From: Alistipes sp. CAG:831
GTDB taxonomy: Bacteria > Bacteroidota > Bacteroidia > Bacteroidales > UBA932
DNA length: 64,000 nucleotides
Direction: 5' to 3'
Assembly: GCA_000432775.1 (NCBI GenBank)
Contig: HF990356.1
Span: 1 to 64,000, forward strand
Shown: positions 35,465 to 45,381 of the stretch, piece after piece
Position numbering within the stretch: position 1 is the stretch's first letter
How the letters are laid out: every line of letters begins with the position of its first letter
Notes under the pieces: model-generated
What the model saw: only the letters and a program-made list of their open reading frames with translations
Databases searched by the model: none
What the model was told of the DNA's origin: nothing
Program-made: the position numbers and the translations under genes

Positions 35465-37711
35465 ATGAATATAGTTAAGAAGACCATCACAATGGGTGAT
35501 GGAACGATCATTGAGATCGAGACCGGCAAACTCGCCAAGCAGGCGGCCGGTTCGGTAGTCGTAAAGGTCGGCGGTACCATGCTGCTGGCTACAGTCACAT
35601 GTGCAAAGGATGCCAAGGAGGATGTGGATTTCATGCCTCTGTCGGTGGAGTACAAGGAAAAATATGCTGCTGCGGGCCGCTATCCCGGCGGATTCCTCAA
35701 GAGGGAGGGCCGCGCTTCGGATTCGGAAATCCTGGTGGCCAGACTGGTGGACAGGGCTCTGCGTCCCCTCTTCCCCGATGATTTCCATGCCGAGGTGTTT
35801 GTAAACGTGCTCCTGATTTCAGCTGACAAGCAGAACATGCCTGATTCCTATGCAGGACTGGCCGCTTCCGCCGCACTGGCAGTGAGCGACATACCCTGGC
35901 ACGGACCCATCTCGGAGGTGAGAGTGGCCCGCATCGGCGGCAAGTTCGTGATCAACCCCACATTCGACATTGTAAAGGATGCTGACATAGACCTGATAGT
36001 AGCCGCCACCGAAGAGAATATCATGATGGTGGAGGGCGAGATGAACGAGGTGAGCGAGGCCGAGATGCTCGAGGCCATCAAGTGTGCCCACGAGGCTATC
36101 AAGGGCCAGTGCCGCGCCCAGAAGGAGCTGATGGAGGAGACAGGCAAGGTGGAGAAAAAGGCTTACTGCCACGAGGTCAATGACGAGGACCTGCGCAAGG
36201 CTGTTCATGACTACTGCTATGACAAGTGCTACGCCATTGCCAAGAGCGGTCTGGCAAAGCATGAGCGCGAGGATGCTTTCGATGCCCTGAAGGAGGAGTT
36301 CATGGAGACCATCCCCGAGGAGGAGAGAGAGGAGAAGGAGATGATGGTGGCAAGATATTACGGTGCAGTGGAGAAAGAAGCCATGCGCCGCATGATCATA
36401 GACGAGGGTGTGCGCCTCGACGGCCGCAGCACCACTGAGATCCGTCCGATCTGGTGTGAGGTGGGCTATCTGCCCGGAGCGCACGGCTCGGCCATTTTCA
36501 CCCGTGGTGAGACCCAGTCCCTGTCGACTGTCACCCTCGGTACCAAGATGGACATGAAGGAGCTCGACGAGGTACTGGTGCAGGACACCCAGCAGTTCGT
36601 GCTGCACTACAACTTCCCTCCCTTCGCCACCGGCGAGGCCAAGCCCCAGAGAGGTGTGGGCCGCAGGGAGATAGGCCACGGCAACCTGGCATGGAGGGCC
36701 CTGAAGCCCGTAGTGCCCGTAGGTGAGGAGAATCCCTATGCCGTCCGCGTGGTGTCCGACATCCTCGAGTCCAACGGCTCTTCATCCATGGCTACAGTCT
36801 GCGCCGGTACACTGGCGCTGATGGACTGCGGCGTGAAGATCAAGAAGCCCGTAGCAGGTATCGCCATGGGTCTTATCTCCGACGAGAAGACAGGCAAGTT
36901 TGTGGTGCTTTCCGATATTCTCGGTGACGAGGACCATCTCGGAGACATGGACTTCAAGGTGACCGGAACCAAGGACGGAATTACCGCCACCCAGATGGAT
37001 ATCAAGGTGGACGGCCTTCCCTACGAGGTTCTCGAGCAGGCTCTTGCCCAGGCCAAGGAAGGACGTGCGCACATCATGGGCGAGATGCTCAAGACCATCT
37101 CCGAGCCCCGCGCCGATTACCGTCCCAACGTACCCCGTATCGTTCAGATTACCATTCCTTCCGAGTTTATCGGAGCCGTTATCGGCACCGGCGGCAAGGT
37201 TATTCAGGATATCCAGAAGACTACCGGTACCACCATCACCATCACTGAAGAAGGTGACAAGGGTATCATCGATATCTTCGGCGAGAACAAGGACTCGATG
37301 GATGCCGCTCTGGCACGCATCAAGGCCATCACCACTGTGCCCGAGGTCGGCGAGACCTATCATGGCAAGGTCGTATCGATACTCGAATTCGGTGCCTTCG
37401 TGGAGATCCTGCCGGGCAAGGAAGGTCTGCTGCACATTTCCGAGCTCGACTACAAGAAGGTCGACAAGGTGGAGGATGTGCTTCAGGTAGGTGACGAGGT
37501 GGATGTCAAGCTCCTCGAGATCGACCAGAAGACCGGCAAGATGAGGCTTTCCCGCAGGGCTCTTCTGCCCGCTCCCGAAGGATGGGTGGAGCATGAGCGC
37601 AAGCCCCGTCTCAACGGAGCCGGCTCCAATGGCGGCCGCGGAGGCCGTGACCGTGGAGGCGACCGCGGAAGAGGTCCCCGCCGCGACGGAGACAGAGGCG
37701 GCCGCAAGTAA
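35465..37711 (+). CDS. pnp: polynucleotide phosphorylase
   Basis: A 748-residue 3'-5' exoribonuclease using phosphate to degrade RNA. Two RNase PH domains (about 5-215 and 315-540) flank a helical linker. The phosphorolytic site is in the second, near [24 protein letters not shown] (about 480). A KH domain with [12 protein letters not shown] near 575 and an S1 domain near 635-700 follow. The last 40 residues form an Arg/Gly-rich tail of RGG and DRGG groups, an added RNA-binding feature common in this phylum. ATG 35465 is preferred; a TTG at 35453 is in frame. Confidence 0.96.
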   Translation: MNIVKKTITMGDGTIIEIETGKLAKQAAGSVVVKVGGTMLLATVTCAKDAKEDVDFMPLSVEYKEKYAAAGRYPGGFLKREGRASDSEILVARLVDRALRPLFPDDFHAEVFVNVLLISADKQNMPDSYAGLAASAALAVSDIPWHGPISEVRVARIGGKFVINPTFDIVKDADIDLIVAATEENIMMVEGEMNEVSEAEMLEAIKCAHEAIKGQCRAQKELMEETGKVEKKAYCHEVNDEDLRKAVHDYCYDKCYAIAKSGLAKHEREDAFDALKEEFMETIPEEEREEKEMMVARYYGAVEKEAMRRMIIDEGVRLDGRSTTEIRPIWCEVGYLPGAHGSAIFTRGETQSLSTVTLGTKMDMKELDEVLVQDTQQFVLHYNFPPFATGEAKPQRGVGRREIGHGNLAWRALKPVVPVGEENPYAVRVVSDILESNGSSSMATVCAGTLALMDCGVKIKKPVAGIAMGLISDEKTGKFVVLSDILGDEDHLGDMDFKVTGTKDGITATQMDIKVDGLPYEVLEQALAQAKEGRAHIMGEMLKTISEPRADYRPNVPRIVQITIPSEFIGAVIGTGGKVIQDIQKTTGTTITITEEGDKGIIDIFGENKDSMDAALARIKAITTVPEVGETYHGKVVSILEFGAFVEILPGKEGLLHISELDYKKVDKVEDVLQVGDEVDVKLLEIDQKTGKMRLSRRALLPAPEGWVEHERKPRLNGAGSNGGRGGRDRGGDRGRGPRRDGDRGGRK

Positions 37712-37731
37712 GCGGTAGCGCATCGTAAAAT

Positions 37732-37770
37732 AAAAACTGACTCACGGCATTCATGTGAGTCAGTTTTTTT
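37732..37770. terminator. bidirectional terminator between pnp and the radical SAM gene
   Basis: A 14-bp stem (37732-37745 with 37755-37768) with a 9-base loop has A-run and T-run flanks, so it can stop transcripts from both converging genes. Its right edge touches the stop codon of the - strand gene. Confidence 0.9.
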
Positions 37771-38704
37771 ATTTGTTGTAGAGCCGGCCCTGGAAGGTAT
37801 CCCGCTCTTCAAGACGTTGCTCCAGCAGGCGTATGAGCTCGGTGTTGCGGAGCAGGCCCCAGGGGGTGGAGTTGACGAAGCGGGGCGGTACTTCTCCGGC
37901 GAAGCGTTCGATGTACAGGTCCGGGCGGAGTCGCTCCAGCAGGTCGGTCATGAAGTCCAGGTATCCGTTCAGGGGAAATGAGACGAAGTCGGACGGGCGC
38001 GAGGCGAACTCACGCTCCATCGCCGTGCCGCGCACTATCTGCAGCTGATGGAACTTGACCGAGTGCAGCGGCATACTGTTTATAATAGGTGCGTAGGCGA
38101 GCATGTCGTCGACCGATTCGCCGGGCAGCCCGAAGATGAAGTGGGCGCCCTGGGTCAGTCCGCGGGCGGCAGTCATCTCCACTGCCCGCAGGGCATCCTC
38201 GAAGGTGTGCCCCCTGTTGATTCTCCGCAGCGTCCGGTCGTAGACCGATTCTATCCCATATTCGATGACCACTACATGGCTCCTGGCGAGGGACGCCAGC
38301 CAGTCCAGTTTCTCTTCATCCACGCAGTCCGGCCTGGTGCCTATGACGATGCCTGCCACCAGAGGGTGGGAGAGAGCTTCCTCGTAGAGGGTACGAAGCC
38401 TGTCCAAGGGAGCGTATGTGTTGGAATAAGGCTGGAAGTAGGCCAGAAATTTCTCAGCCTTGCGATAACGCACTTTATGGAACTTTATGCCCTCGTCTAT
38501 CTGCTCGTGAATGGGAATGCCGGCAGTGCTGTAGCCGGGATGGAAGGCGGCGTTGTCGCAGTAGGTGCAGCCGCCGGTCCCGACCAGTCCGTCCCGGTTG
38601 GGACAGGTAAAGCCGGCGTCCACCACTACTTTCTGGAGACGCTCTCCGTAGGTCTTCCTGAAATATCCTATGTAGGAATTGTACCTGCTCACGGCAAGCG
38701 GCAC
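37769..38704 (-). CDS. TIGR01212 family radical SAM protein (YhcC-like)
   Basis: A 311-residue radical SAM protein like E. coli YhcC. The cluster motif is Cys34, Cys46 and Cys49 within TCPNRDGLVGTGGCTYCDN, with an unusually long first spacing that is characteristic of this family. GIESVYDRTLRRINRGH near 155 and HFIFGLPGE near 188 follow. The reaction is not established. GTG 38704 is the only start near the expected N-terminus; it lies 3 bases after the stop of the YhcH gene, so the two are co-transcribed. Confidence 0.87.
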   Translation of the reverse strand: MPLAVSRYNSYIGYFRKTYGERLQKVVVDAGFTCPNRDGLVGTGGCTYCDNAAFHPGYSTAGIPIHEQIDEGIKFHKVRYRKAEKFLAYFQPYSNTYAPLDRLRTLYEEALSHPLVAGIVIGTRPDCVDEEKLDWLASLARSHVVVIEYGIESVYDRTLRRINRGHTFEDALRAVEMTAARGLTQGAHFIFGLPGESVDDMLAYAPIINSMPLHSVKFHQLQIVRGTAMEREFASRPSDFVSFPLNGYLDFMTDLLERLRPDLYIERFAGEVPPRFVNSTPWGLLRNTELIRLLEQRLEERDTFQGRLYNK

Positions 38705-38707
38705 AGT

Positions 38708-39154
38708 CTAGAAACGGACCTTGAACACAGCCTTGCGGACTTCTCCGTCCCCGATAAGGGGTGCATGGCAGTCCTGGGGAAAGCAGATGACCATGTTGTC
38801 GTCCCCGTAGCTTATGTATGCCTCGGGCTCTTCCTTGAGAAAGGCCACGTCCTTCTCGGCATTGTAGTCTACGTTGACGCCCATGCACTTGGCCCTGTCG
38901 CGGAACCCGATAATCTCGGTGCCCTCCAGTACTACGTGGATGTCGATGAAGGAGTCGTGCACCTCCAGGGGTGATTCGGACTCGTCCCTGCACTGAAGCG
39001 TCGATATGGTGCACCAGATATTGTCCTCCTCGATGACGTGCTTGCCTTCAGAAAGGGTGTGCAGGTCGTTCTTGCGAATGAATTCCAGGACCTTGCCGAA
39101 AGAGGCGTGCAGGTTGACGTATTTTTCAAAACTTTTGAGTGAGTCGAGTATCAT
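38708..39154 (-). CDS. YhcH/YjgK/YiaL family protein (DUF386)
   Basis: A 148-residue cupin-like protein of the YhcH/EbgC family. Members have been linked to sugar and sialic acid metabolism, and some bind a metal. Seen: HDSFIDIHVVLEGTEIIGF near residues 66-84 with His and Glu candidates for metal binding, and CFPQDCHAPLIGDG near 125-138 with a further His. No sugar pathway genes are next to it, so the substrate cannot be inferred. It sits 12 bases downstream of the Lnb-like gene and just upstream of the radical SAM gene. Confidence 0.85.
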   Translation of the reverse strand: MILDSLKSFEKYVNLHASFGKVLEFIRKNDLHTLSEGKHVIEEDNIWCTISTLQCRDESESPLEVHDSFIDIHVVLEGTEIIGFRDRAKCMGVNVDYNAEKDVAFLKEEPEAYISYGDDNMVICFPQDCHAPLIGDGEVRKAVFKVRF

Positions 39155-39166
39155 ATAGTAAGGCTT

Positions 39167-40315
39167 TTAGTATTTACGGTAGATGGCTCTGCGGCTCAGG
39201 GCCATGAGCACGGTGAGCAGGATGATGACGGCTGCGGCCGGATGGAATGTCTGGGGCAGCAGCCACGAGCATATCAGTCCGATAGCGGCTACGGCAGCCA
39301 GCAGGTCTATGATCAGATTCTTGGCCCAGCAGTTCGGCATGCAGACCGGTATTAGGAACAGCGGGTTCATCCACAGTAGGTTCCAGTTGTCTGCTGTCCA
39401 TACATGATGGGTGGCAAACCACATCAGGCAGATAATGATGCCTCCGAGGCCGAGAATGATGTACAGGATGGTCGAGCAGATGCTCATGAATCTCCACTTG
39501 TTGCCGCTGCGCAGGTAGAATACCAGATAGAGTACAAACAGCAGAGTAAAGACTGTAAACGGACTGGAGGCCTTGGAGAGTATGTCCTTCCATCTGCCCG
39601 GTTCCGGTGCAGGTGATGAGAGCATGCGGCTTGCGGAGGCCAGCCTGGTGCCATCCAGTTCTGCATTGCCGTAGTTCCTCAGTACTTCCGAGAGGCGGTC
39701 AGGCAGGAAGGCTGTCTCCCTGACGGTAATCTCCCTGTCAACTTTCGCTCCAAGTATCAGGTCGATGCCGAACATCATCCAGCGGCGGTCGCCGACAAGT
39801 CTGGTCAGTTCGTCGCGGTAGGTCAGGCCGGAGAGGGTGTCTTTCACGCTGTAATCCCTGTTCCTGTCGAATATGTCCCGGATGCGGGTGGCGCAGTTGT
39901 CCTGCAGGAAGTCGTAGAGGTAGTACCGGTTGGATGGCTTGTAATTGTCAATGAGAAACGAGTATAGATCGGCTGCCTGAAGCGGGGTGAGATTGAGTGT
40001 CTGCTCGTAGATGCCGCGTCCCGTGGCTTCATAGGACCGCTTGAATTGCTGGAAAGAACTGACGGACAGAAAATAGTTGAGGTCTCCGCGCAGGAAGTTG
40101 AGCATGAAATGCGGCTCCTGGAAACTGAATGTGCCGTAGTTGAAGACCATGTCGCGGCCGTACCGCAGGTCCTTGACCCTGAGGGCCGAATGCCCGAATG
40201 CCGAGGAAATGTCCCGTCCCTGGGAACATGTTAGAAGAGATATGCTGAGCGAGTCCTGGGCTCCGGCGCCGAGGTTCAGGACAGCCAGAAGGAATATGAG
40301 TAGTATCCGTTTCAT
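39167..40315 (-). CDS. DUF4105 protein, Lnb-type lipoprotein N-acyltransferase candidate
   Basis: A 382-residue membrane protein. A signal peptide (cleaved near AGAQ, residue 20) precedes a periplasmic DUF4105 domain at about 21-240 and five hydrophobic helices at about 245-375. DUF4105 proteins have been linked to Lnb, the Bacteroides enzyme that N-acylates lipoproteins. The fold is papain-like, and the likely catalytic pair is His42 (SAFGHSALRV) and Cys141 (LQDNCATRIRD). Several lipoproteins in this window would be potential substrates. Assignment to Lnb itself, rather than a paralog, is uncertain. It is expressed from a promoter back to back with that of the NlpC/P60 gene. Confidence 0.78.
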   Translation of the reverse strand: MKRILLIFLLAVLNLGAGAQDSLSISLLTCSQGRDISSAFGHSALRVKDLRYGRDMVFNYGTFSFQEPHFMLNFLRGDLNYFLSVSSFQQFKRSYEATGRGIYEQTLNLTPLQAADLYSFLIDNYKPSNRYYLYDFLQDNCATRIRDIFDRNRDYSVKDTLSGLTYRDELTRLVGDRRWMMFGIDLILGAKVDREITVRETAFLPDRLSEVLRNYGNAELDGTRLASASRMLSSPAPEPGRWKDILSKASSPFTVFTLLFVLYLVFYLRSGNKWRFMSICSTILYIILGLGGIIICLMWFATHHVWTADNWNLLWMNPLFLIPVCMPNCWAKNLIIDLLAAVAAIGLICSWLLPQTFHPAAAVIILLTVLMALSRRAIYRKY

Positions 40316-40326
40316 AATAAATTTTT

Positions 40327-40334
40327 CAAAAATA
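40327..40334 (-). promoter_or_regulatory. TAnnTTTG promoter of the Lnb-like gene
   Basis: On the - strand, TATTTTTG ends 11 bases before the ATG, so the leader is only a few bases. Thirteen bases separate it from the opposing promoter at 40348. Confidence 0.6.
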
Positions 40335-40347
40335 CGAAAAACTCGCC

Positions 40348-40355
40348 TATATTTG
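40348..40355 (+). promoter_or_regulatory. TAnnTTTG promoter of the NlpC/P60 gene
   Basis: TATATTTG ends five bases before the ATG, predicting a leaderless or nearly leaderless mRNA. Confidence 0.65.
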
Positions 40356-40360
40356 CAGGA

Positions 40361-41323
40361 ATGAAGAAAGTTTTGCTCATAATTCTGTCCCTGATTCTGT
40401 TCTCCGTCCGTCCGGCGGAGGCCCGGAAGAGCATGGCCCTGGTCTCGGTGTCAGTTACGGATATGAAGAAGTTGCCTGATTATCAGTCGGAAACTGTTTC
40501 GCAGGCGATGATGGGCACTCCGGTGGAGGTTACCGGCAAGGAGAGTTACTGGTACTCCATAGTCACGCCGGAAGGGTACAGCGGATGGACTACGGAGCAG
40601 AACATAGTCCTGCTTACGGAAGAGGCAATGGAACAATGGCGGCAGGCGGAGCGTCTGATAGTGCGGGATTATTTTGCGCTGGTCACGATGGCCCCCGCCG
40701 ATGGAGCTGAAGTCCTTTCGGACTGCGTCATGGGCAATATATTAGTGAAGGACAATACTCTGGAAAAGAACGGTTTCACACCGGTGATGCTGCCTGACGG
40801 AAGGAAGGGATACGTCCCTTCGGAGAGCGTGACTTCCCTGAGCAAGTGGATGGAGACGGTCGCAGAGCCTTCAGGAGAGGATATTGTCGCCACAGCCAGG
40901 CAGTTCCTGGGATTTCCATATCTATGGGGAGGCCTTTCTCCCAAGGGCATGGACTGCAGCGGTCTGGTGAAACTCAGTTATTTCCTCAACGGCATAATCC
41001 TCCTGAGGGACGCATCGCAGCAGATTGATACCGGAGAGGCATTGGACTTCAGCGATGTCCGGAATAATCTGCACCCCGGTGACCTGGTCTTTTTCGGCCG
41101 CAGCGCTACGGATACCCGCGGCAGGAGCGTAAGTCATGTCGGCATCAGTATGGGCAACGGAATGATGATCCATTCGTCCCTGAGGGTGAGGGTCAATTCC
41201 CTGCTGCCGGAGCGCCCCGACTCTTACGTCAGCAAGAAGATAGTGGGGGCCTGCCGTATCCTTGGGCATCAGGACAAGGAACCGGGAATAGTGACGGTCC
41301 TGGAACATCCGTGGTATTTTTAA
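40361..41323 (+). CDS. NlpC/P60 peptidase with SH3-like domains
   Basis: A 320-residue exported cell-wall peptidase. After a signal peptide (cleaved near AEA, residue 21) come two SH3b-like domains at about 28-85 and 95-165, then an NlpC/P60 domain at about 172-300. The catalytic triad is complete: Cys199 in GMDCSGLV, His259 in SHVGIS and His271 in MIHSS. Relatives cut gamma-D-Glu to diamino-acid bonds in peptidoglycan stem peptides, often on recycled fragments with a free N-terminal Ala. It has its own promoter and is divergent from the Lnb-like gene. Confidence 0.9.
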   Translation: MKKVLLIILSLILFSVRPAEARKSMALVSVSVTDMKKLPDYQSETVSQAMMGTPVEVTGKESYWYSIVTPEGYSGWTTEQNIVLLTEEAMEQWRQAERLIVRDYFALVTMAPADGAEVLSDCVMGNILVKDNTLEKNGFTPVMLPDGRKGYVPSESVTSLSKWMETVAEPSGEDIVATARQFLGFPYLWGGLSPKGMDCSGLVKLSYFLNGIILLRDASQQIDTGEALDFSDVRNNLHPGDLVFFGRSATDTRGRSVSHVGISMGNGMMIHSSLRVRVNSLLPERPDSYVSKKIVGACRILGHQDKEPGIVTVLEHPWYF

Positions 41324-41375
41324 AAGAAAGAATGAATTTTTAGAAAAAGTAAATAATTTATAAATCGCGATTATC

Positions 41376-41657
41376 ATGAATTTAAGAGTTATCAAAAAAG
41401 ACATCAACTACATGGTGGATGAGTTCGTTTCAGACGCAGTCATCAGCATGAGTTTCCATGACGACAATGAGAAGGCCGAACAGATCGTGGCCCTTATCAA
41501 CGAAGTACTCGACCTCAGGGACGAGATGCTGTCCAGAGTCAGCCACCCCGAGGGAGACAAGAGAGCCTATTACCGCAACCTTACCGATGAGCTGCTCAGC
41601 GCTCTCGATGTAAAATACGACAGTCTCAGTGCAATAGTGGCCAGGAAAGCCGAATAA
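41376..41657 (+). CDS. small conserved protein upstream of guaB
   Basis: A 93-residue acidic, mostly helical protein with no signal peptide or membrane segment. Notable segments are VIKKDINYMVDEFVSDA at the start and RAYYRNLTDELLSALDVKYD near the end. I recognise no domain family; it looks like a conserved hypothetical of Bacteroidetes. An AU-rich stretch of 52 bases precedes it, without a clear consensus promoter. It ends 15 bases before guaB and is likely co-transcribed with it. Confidence 0.7.
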   Translation: MNLRVIKKDINYMVDEFVSDAVISMSFHDDNEKAEQIVALINEVLDLRDEMLSRVSHPEGDKRAYYRNLTDELLSALDVKYDSLSAIVARKAE

Positions 41658-41672
41658 TCCAGGAACCTCGCC

Positions 41673-43142
41673 ATGCAGATGTATACCAATTCCCCGATAG
41701 TGGAGGGCCTCACTTTCGATGACGTCCTCCTTATCCCGGCCCATTCGGACGTGTTGCCCCGCGAGGTGGACATCACTACGAAGCTGACCCGGGAGATATC
41801 CCTCCATACCCCCATTGTCTCCGCGGCCATGGATACCGTGACAGAGGCCGATCTGGCGATAGCTATCGCCCGAGAAGGTGGTATTGGAGTGATACACAAG
41901 AACATGCCCATCGAGGTCCAGATGGAGCAGGTGCGCAAGGTCAAGAGGGCTGAGAACGGCATGATCTACGATCCCGTGACTATCCGCGAGAACGCCACTG
42001 TCGGTGACGCTCTCAATCTCATGCATGAGAACCATATCGGCGGCATACCCGTCGTGGATGCCCGCGGCATGCTCTGCGGTATCGTCACCAACCGCGACCT
42101 GCGTTTCCAGGACAATCCCAAGACCCCCGTATCCGAGGTGATGACCAAGGAGAACCTGATCACTACTACTGACGGGACCAATCTGAAGGAGGCGACCGGG
42201 CTCCTCCGCCGCTACAAGATAGAGAAGCTTCTCGTAGTGGATAAGGAAGGCCGTCTGGCAGGTCTGATCACCTACAAGGACATCATGAAGATCAAGGACA
42301 ATCCCACCGCCAGCAAGGATGCCAAGGGCCGTCTGCTCGTGGCAGCCGCAGTGGGTATCAACTCCGAGAGCATCCAGAAGGTCGAGATGCTGATGAGCGT
42401 CGAGCCTGATGCCCTGGTCTTCGACACCGCCCACGGTCATTCTGAGGGTGTGCTGAGGGTATTGAAGACAGTCCGTCAGAAGTTCCCCGACCTGCAGATT
42501 ATCGCCGGCAACATCGCTACAGGCGAGGCCGCCAAGGCTCTGAAGGAGTGCGGCGTGGACGCCGTTAAGGTCGGTATCGGCCCCGGTTCCATCTGTACTA
42601 CCCGTATTATTGCAGGTGTGGGCGTGCCCCAGCTCTCGGCTGTCATGATGGCAGCAGAGGCCCTGAAGGGCACGGGTATCCCCATCATCGCCGACGGAGG
42701 CATACGTTACTCGGGCGACATCGTCAAGGCTCTGGCCGCCGGAGCCGACACCATCATGGCCGGTTCTCTCTTCGCCGGAGTGGAGGAGTCTCCCGGAGAG
42801 ACCATCATTCTCAACGGACGTAAGTTCAAGTCCTACCGAGGAATGGGTTCGCTTGAGGCCATGCAGCTGGGCTCCAAGGACCGTTACTTCCAGGATATGG
42901 AAGAGGATATCAAGAAGCTCGTCCCCGAGGGCATTGTAGCCCAGGTTCCATACAAGGGTACCCTTTCCGAAGTGGTATACCAGCTTATCGGAGGTCTCCG
43001 CGCCGGAATGGGCTATTGCGGAGCGCATAATCTGGCCGAGCTCAAGAATGCCCGTTTCGTGCGCATCACAGCAGCCGGTATGGCCGAGAGCCATCCCCAC
43101 GATGTCACCATTACCCGCGAGGCACCCAACTACAGCCGGTAA
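41673..43142 (+). CDS. guaB: inosine-5'-monophosphate dehydrogenase
   Basis: A 489-residue enzyme oxidising IMP to XMP, the committed step of GMP synthesis. The TIM-barrel catalytic domain is interrupted by two CBS domains at about residues 95-215. The active-site loop [10 protein letters not shown] carries the catalytic Cys308. The mobile flap and the [12 protein letters not shown] region lie near the C-terminus. Length and motifs are standard. It is followed 23 bases later by the first SurA-like gene, so the housekeeping gene leads a transcript that continues into envelope-assembly genes. Confidence 0.97.
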   Translation: MQMYTNSPIVEGLTFDDVLLIPAHSDVLPREVDITTKLTREISLHTPIVSAAMDTVTEADLAIAIAREGGIGVIHKNMPIEVQMEQVRKVKRAENGMIYDPVTIRENATVGDALNLMHENHIGGIPVVDARGMLCGIVTNRDLRFQDNPKTPVSEVMTKENLITTTDGTNLKEATGLLRRYKIEKLLVVDKEGRLAGLITYKDIMKIKDNPTASKDAKGRLLVAAAVGINSESIQKVEMLMSVEPDALVFDTAHGHSEGVLRVLKTVRQKFPDLQIIAGNIATGEAAKALKECGVDAVKVGIGPGSICTTRIIAGVGVPQLSAVMMAAEALKGTGIPIIADGGIRYSGDIVKALAAGADTIMAGSLFAGVEESPGETIILNGRKFKSYRGMGSLEAMQLGSKDRYFQDMEEDIKKLVPEGIVAQVPYKGTLSEVVYQLIGGLRAGMGYCGAHNLAELKNARFVRITAAGMAESHPHDVTITREAPNYSR

Positions 43143-43165
43143 TAAGGTGGAGTCCGCGAGCTGCG

Positions 43166-44014
43166 ATGAGTAAAGTTCTCTGTATACTGCTGCTGTGCCT
43201 AACTGTGTCATCCTGTCGTCTTTACGACCGTCTCTTCAAGGGAGACGCCGTCGCCAGAGTCGGCAAGGATGTCTTGTATCGCAGCGATATAGCGAAACTT
43301 AATATCAAAGGATTCTCGCCGGAGGACAGTGCCCGCATGGTGGACAGCTATATTCAGTCCTGGGCCAAGGACAGGCTGCTTCTGGACATGGCCGAGAGCC
43401 GTCTGTCCAAGGCTGACCGGGACGTGGCCGCACAGCTGGAGGAGTACCGCCGCCAGCTGCTGGTCTACCGTTATGAGCAGCAGTATGTGGAGCAGCGTCT
43501 GGATACCGTGATATCCGAGCAGGAGTACCGTGAGTTCTATGACGCCAACCCTTCCAGTTTCATAACCCACATTCCCCTGATCCGTGGTGTCTATATTAAA
43601 GTAAGTGACAACTCCCCCAATCTCAATCCCATAAAGTCCCTCTACCGTTCCCGGGTACAGGAGGACATGGACAGGCTGGACCAGTTGTGCTATTCGTCGG
43701 CGCAGCTTTACTATTTCCTGGACGAATGGACTGGGCTGGACGCCATAGTCGAAGGAACAGGTCTGGATGTCGCCGCCATGTCCGGCATACTGGAAAGCAG
43801 CTCCAGTATGGAGAGGTCTCATCTGGGTTACACCTATCTCATATCTGTGGACGACTATGTTCCTGCGGGCAGGGTGGCTCCGTACGAATATTGCAGGGAC
43901 AGGATACGGGATGTGATACTGAGCAGGAGAAAACAGGAACTGCTGACGAGTTTGGAACGAAATCTGCTTAATGATGCGATAGGTTCCGAAAAATTGAAAA
44001 TTTATAAGGAGTAA
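43166..44014 (+). CDS. SurA-N-like lipoprotein without parvulin domain
   Basis: A 282-residue predicted lipoprotein: hydrophobic leader and lipobox TVSSC, acyl Cys at about residue 17. The mature part starts with DAVARVGKDVLYRSDIAKL, like the N-terminal chaperone arm of SurA and PpiD. A helical section follows with the SEQEYREFYDANPSSF segment usual just before a parvulin domain. The parvulin catalytic domain itself is not recognisable: the remaining 140 residues are helical and lack its motifs. So it may be a holdase without isomerase activity. It ends 1 base before the full SurA-like gene, which supports a common role in outer-membrane protein folding. Confidence 0.75.
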   Translation: MSKVLCILLLCLTVSSCRLYDRLFKGDAVARVGKDVLYRSDIAKLNIKGFSPEDSARMVDSYIQSWAKDRLLLDMAESRLSKADRDVAAQLEEYRRQLLVYRYEQQYVEQRLDTVISEQEYREFYDANPSSFITHIPLIRGVYIKVSDNSPNLNPIKSLYRSRVQEDMDRLDQLCYSSAQLYYFLDEWTGLDAIVEGTGLDVAAMSGILESSSSMERSHLGYTYLISVDDYVPAGRVAPYEYCRDRIRDVILSRRKQELLTSLERNLLNDAIGSEKLKIYKE

Positions 44015-44015
44015 G

Positions 44016-45377
44016 ATGAAGATAAAAACGCTTATTGCGGCACTGGCCATAATGGTGATGCCCTTTTTCCACGTGTCCGCCCAGAAGTACGACGGAGTGA
44101 TAGACAAGACTGTAGCTCTGGTAGGAAACAGCATGATTCTCCTGTCTCAGATCGAGGGAGAGGTGCAGATGATGCAGTTCCAGGGCTATGTCTCGGACCG
44201 AAACCTGCGTTGCGAAGTCCTGGAGAACATGCTGGTCTCCAAACTGTTTTACACACAGGCTCAGCTGGACAGCCTTACAGTCAATCCAGACATGGTGGAA
44301 GCTGCCCTTGATGACAGGGTCAACAATATCCTGACCCAGCTCGGCGGAGAGGAACAGGCGGAGAAGTATTTCGGCAAGCCGCTCCATAAGCTGCGCCAGG
44401 AGTGGAGGGAAGCCTTTATGGAGCAGAATCTGGTGCAGGAGATGCAGCGGACGGTGGCCGGAGGCATTACCGAGGTGACTCCCAAGGAGGTGCAGCAGTA
44501 CTACCGTAGTATTCCCAAGGACAGTCTGCCGATAATACCGACTCAGTACCAGTACAGTCAGATAGTGCTCTACCCCGATACGGAGCGGGCCAAGCTGGAG
44601 GTGCGCGAGCGGCTGCTGGAGTTCCGCCAGAGAATTCTCGACGGGGAGAAATTCTCCATGCTCGCAACCCTGTATTCGGAGGACCCCGGCAGTGCGATGC
44701 GCGGAGGAGAGCTCGGAATGGCCTCGAAGTCCATCTTCTGGCCGGCGTTCAGTGACGCGGCCATGGCACTCAACGAGGGACAGGTATCCCCGATAGTGGA
44801 GACCCCCGACGGATTCCATCTGATCCAGATGATTTCCAAGCGTGGGGATATGTTCAATGCCCGCCATATCCTCCTCAAGCCCAAGTATACTGTCGATGAC
44901 AGGGACTCAGCGTTTATCCGTCTGGACTCCATCAGGAACGTAATTCTGGAAGACAGCCTGACATTTGCCCAGGCAGCCAGAATCTACTCACAGGATACCA
45001 AGAGCCGGACCAACGGAGGGCAGGTCTCCGACCCCGGTACAGGAGCGCCCTTTTTCGAGATGGACCGTCTCAAGCCAGCAGATTACAATGTCCTCAAGGA
45101 TATGAAGGAGGGAGACATCTCGATGCCGTTTGAATCCGTGGATGACGAGGGCCGCAGCGGCAATACCGTCTATAAGATAATCCGTCTGGAGAAGATACGT
45201 CCCTCCCATACCGCCACGGTGGAGGAGGATTTCAATGTCCTGCTGGACATCGCCACCAATGACAAGTCAGCCAAGGCTATCGAGAATTTCATAAAGGAAA
45301 AGCAGGGTACGACCTATATTGTCATAGACCCCATGTTCCAGAAATGTGATTTCCAGCGGGACGGCTGGGTCAAATAG
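44016..45377 (+). CDS. SurA-like periplasmic chaperone/peptidyl-prolyl isomerase
   Basis: A 453-residue exported protein. After a signal peptide (cleaved near SAQ, residue 22) comes a SurA N-terminal domain (about 25-160). Two parvulin-type domains follow: about 170-270, with ATLYSEDPGSAMRGGELGM and the conserved FHLIQM end, and about 275-385, with ARIYSQDTKSRTNGGQVSD. A short C-terminal helix closes the chaperone core. Such proteins guide unfolded outer-membrane proteins, including LptD, across the periplasm. It lies between the lipoprotein above and the OstA-like gene, both probably on the same transcript. Confidence 0.9.
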   Translation: MKIKTLIAALAIMVMPFFHVSAQKYDGVIDKTVALVGNSMILLSQIEGEVQMMQFQGYVSDRNLRCEVLENMLVSKLFYTQAQLDSLTVNPDMVEAALDDRVNNILTQLGGEEQAEKYFGKPLHKLRQEWREAFMEQNLVQEMQRTVAGGITEVTPKEVQQYYRSIPKDSLPIIPTQYQYSQIVLYPDTERAKLEVRERLLEFRQRILDGEKFSMLATLYSEDPGSAMRGGELGMASKSIFWPAFSDAAMALNEGQVSPIVETPDGFHLIQMISKRGDMFNARHILLKPKYTVDDRDSAFIRLDSIRNVILEDSLTFAQAARIYSQDTKSRTNGGQVSDPGTGAPFFEMDRLKPADYNVLKDMKEGDISMPFESVDDEGRSGNTVYKIIRLEKIRPSHTATVEEDFNVLLDIATNDKSAKAIENFIKEKQGTTYIVIDPMFQKCDFQRDGWVK

Positions 45378-45381
45378 CAGA

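Noticed and set aside
37612..37708. Arg/Gly-rich repetitive stretch at the end of pnp
   Set aside because: Considered as a tandem repeat. It is the usual RGG-type tail of PNPase in this phylum without a regular unit, so it is noted in the gene entry only.
36782..37723. A 313-codon open frame antisense to pnp
   Set aside because: Its Ala/Ser-rich N-terminus mirrors the Arg/Gly tail of PNPase, and no promoter or motif supports it.
41430..43211. A 593-codon open frame on the - strand
   Set aside because: It is antisense to guaB and its neighbours, with low-complexity composition and no domain, and is best explained as a codon-bias shadow.
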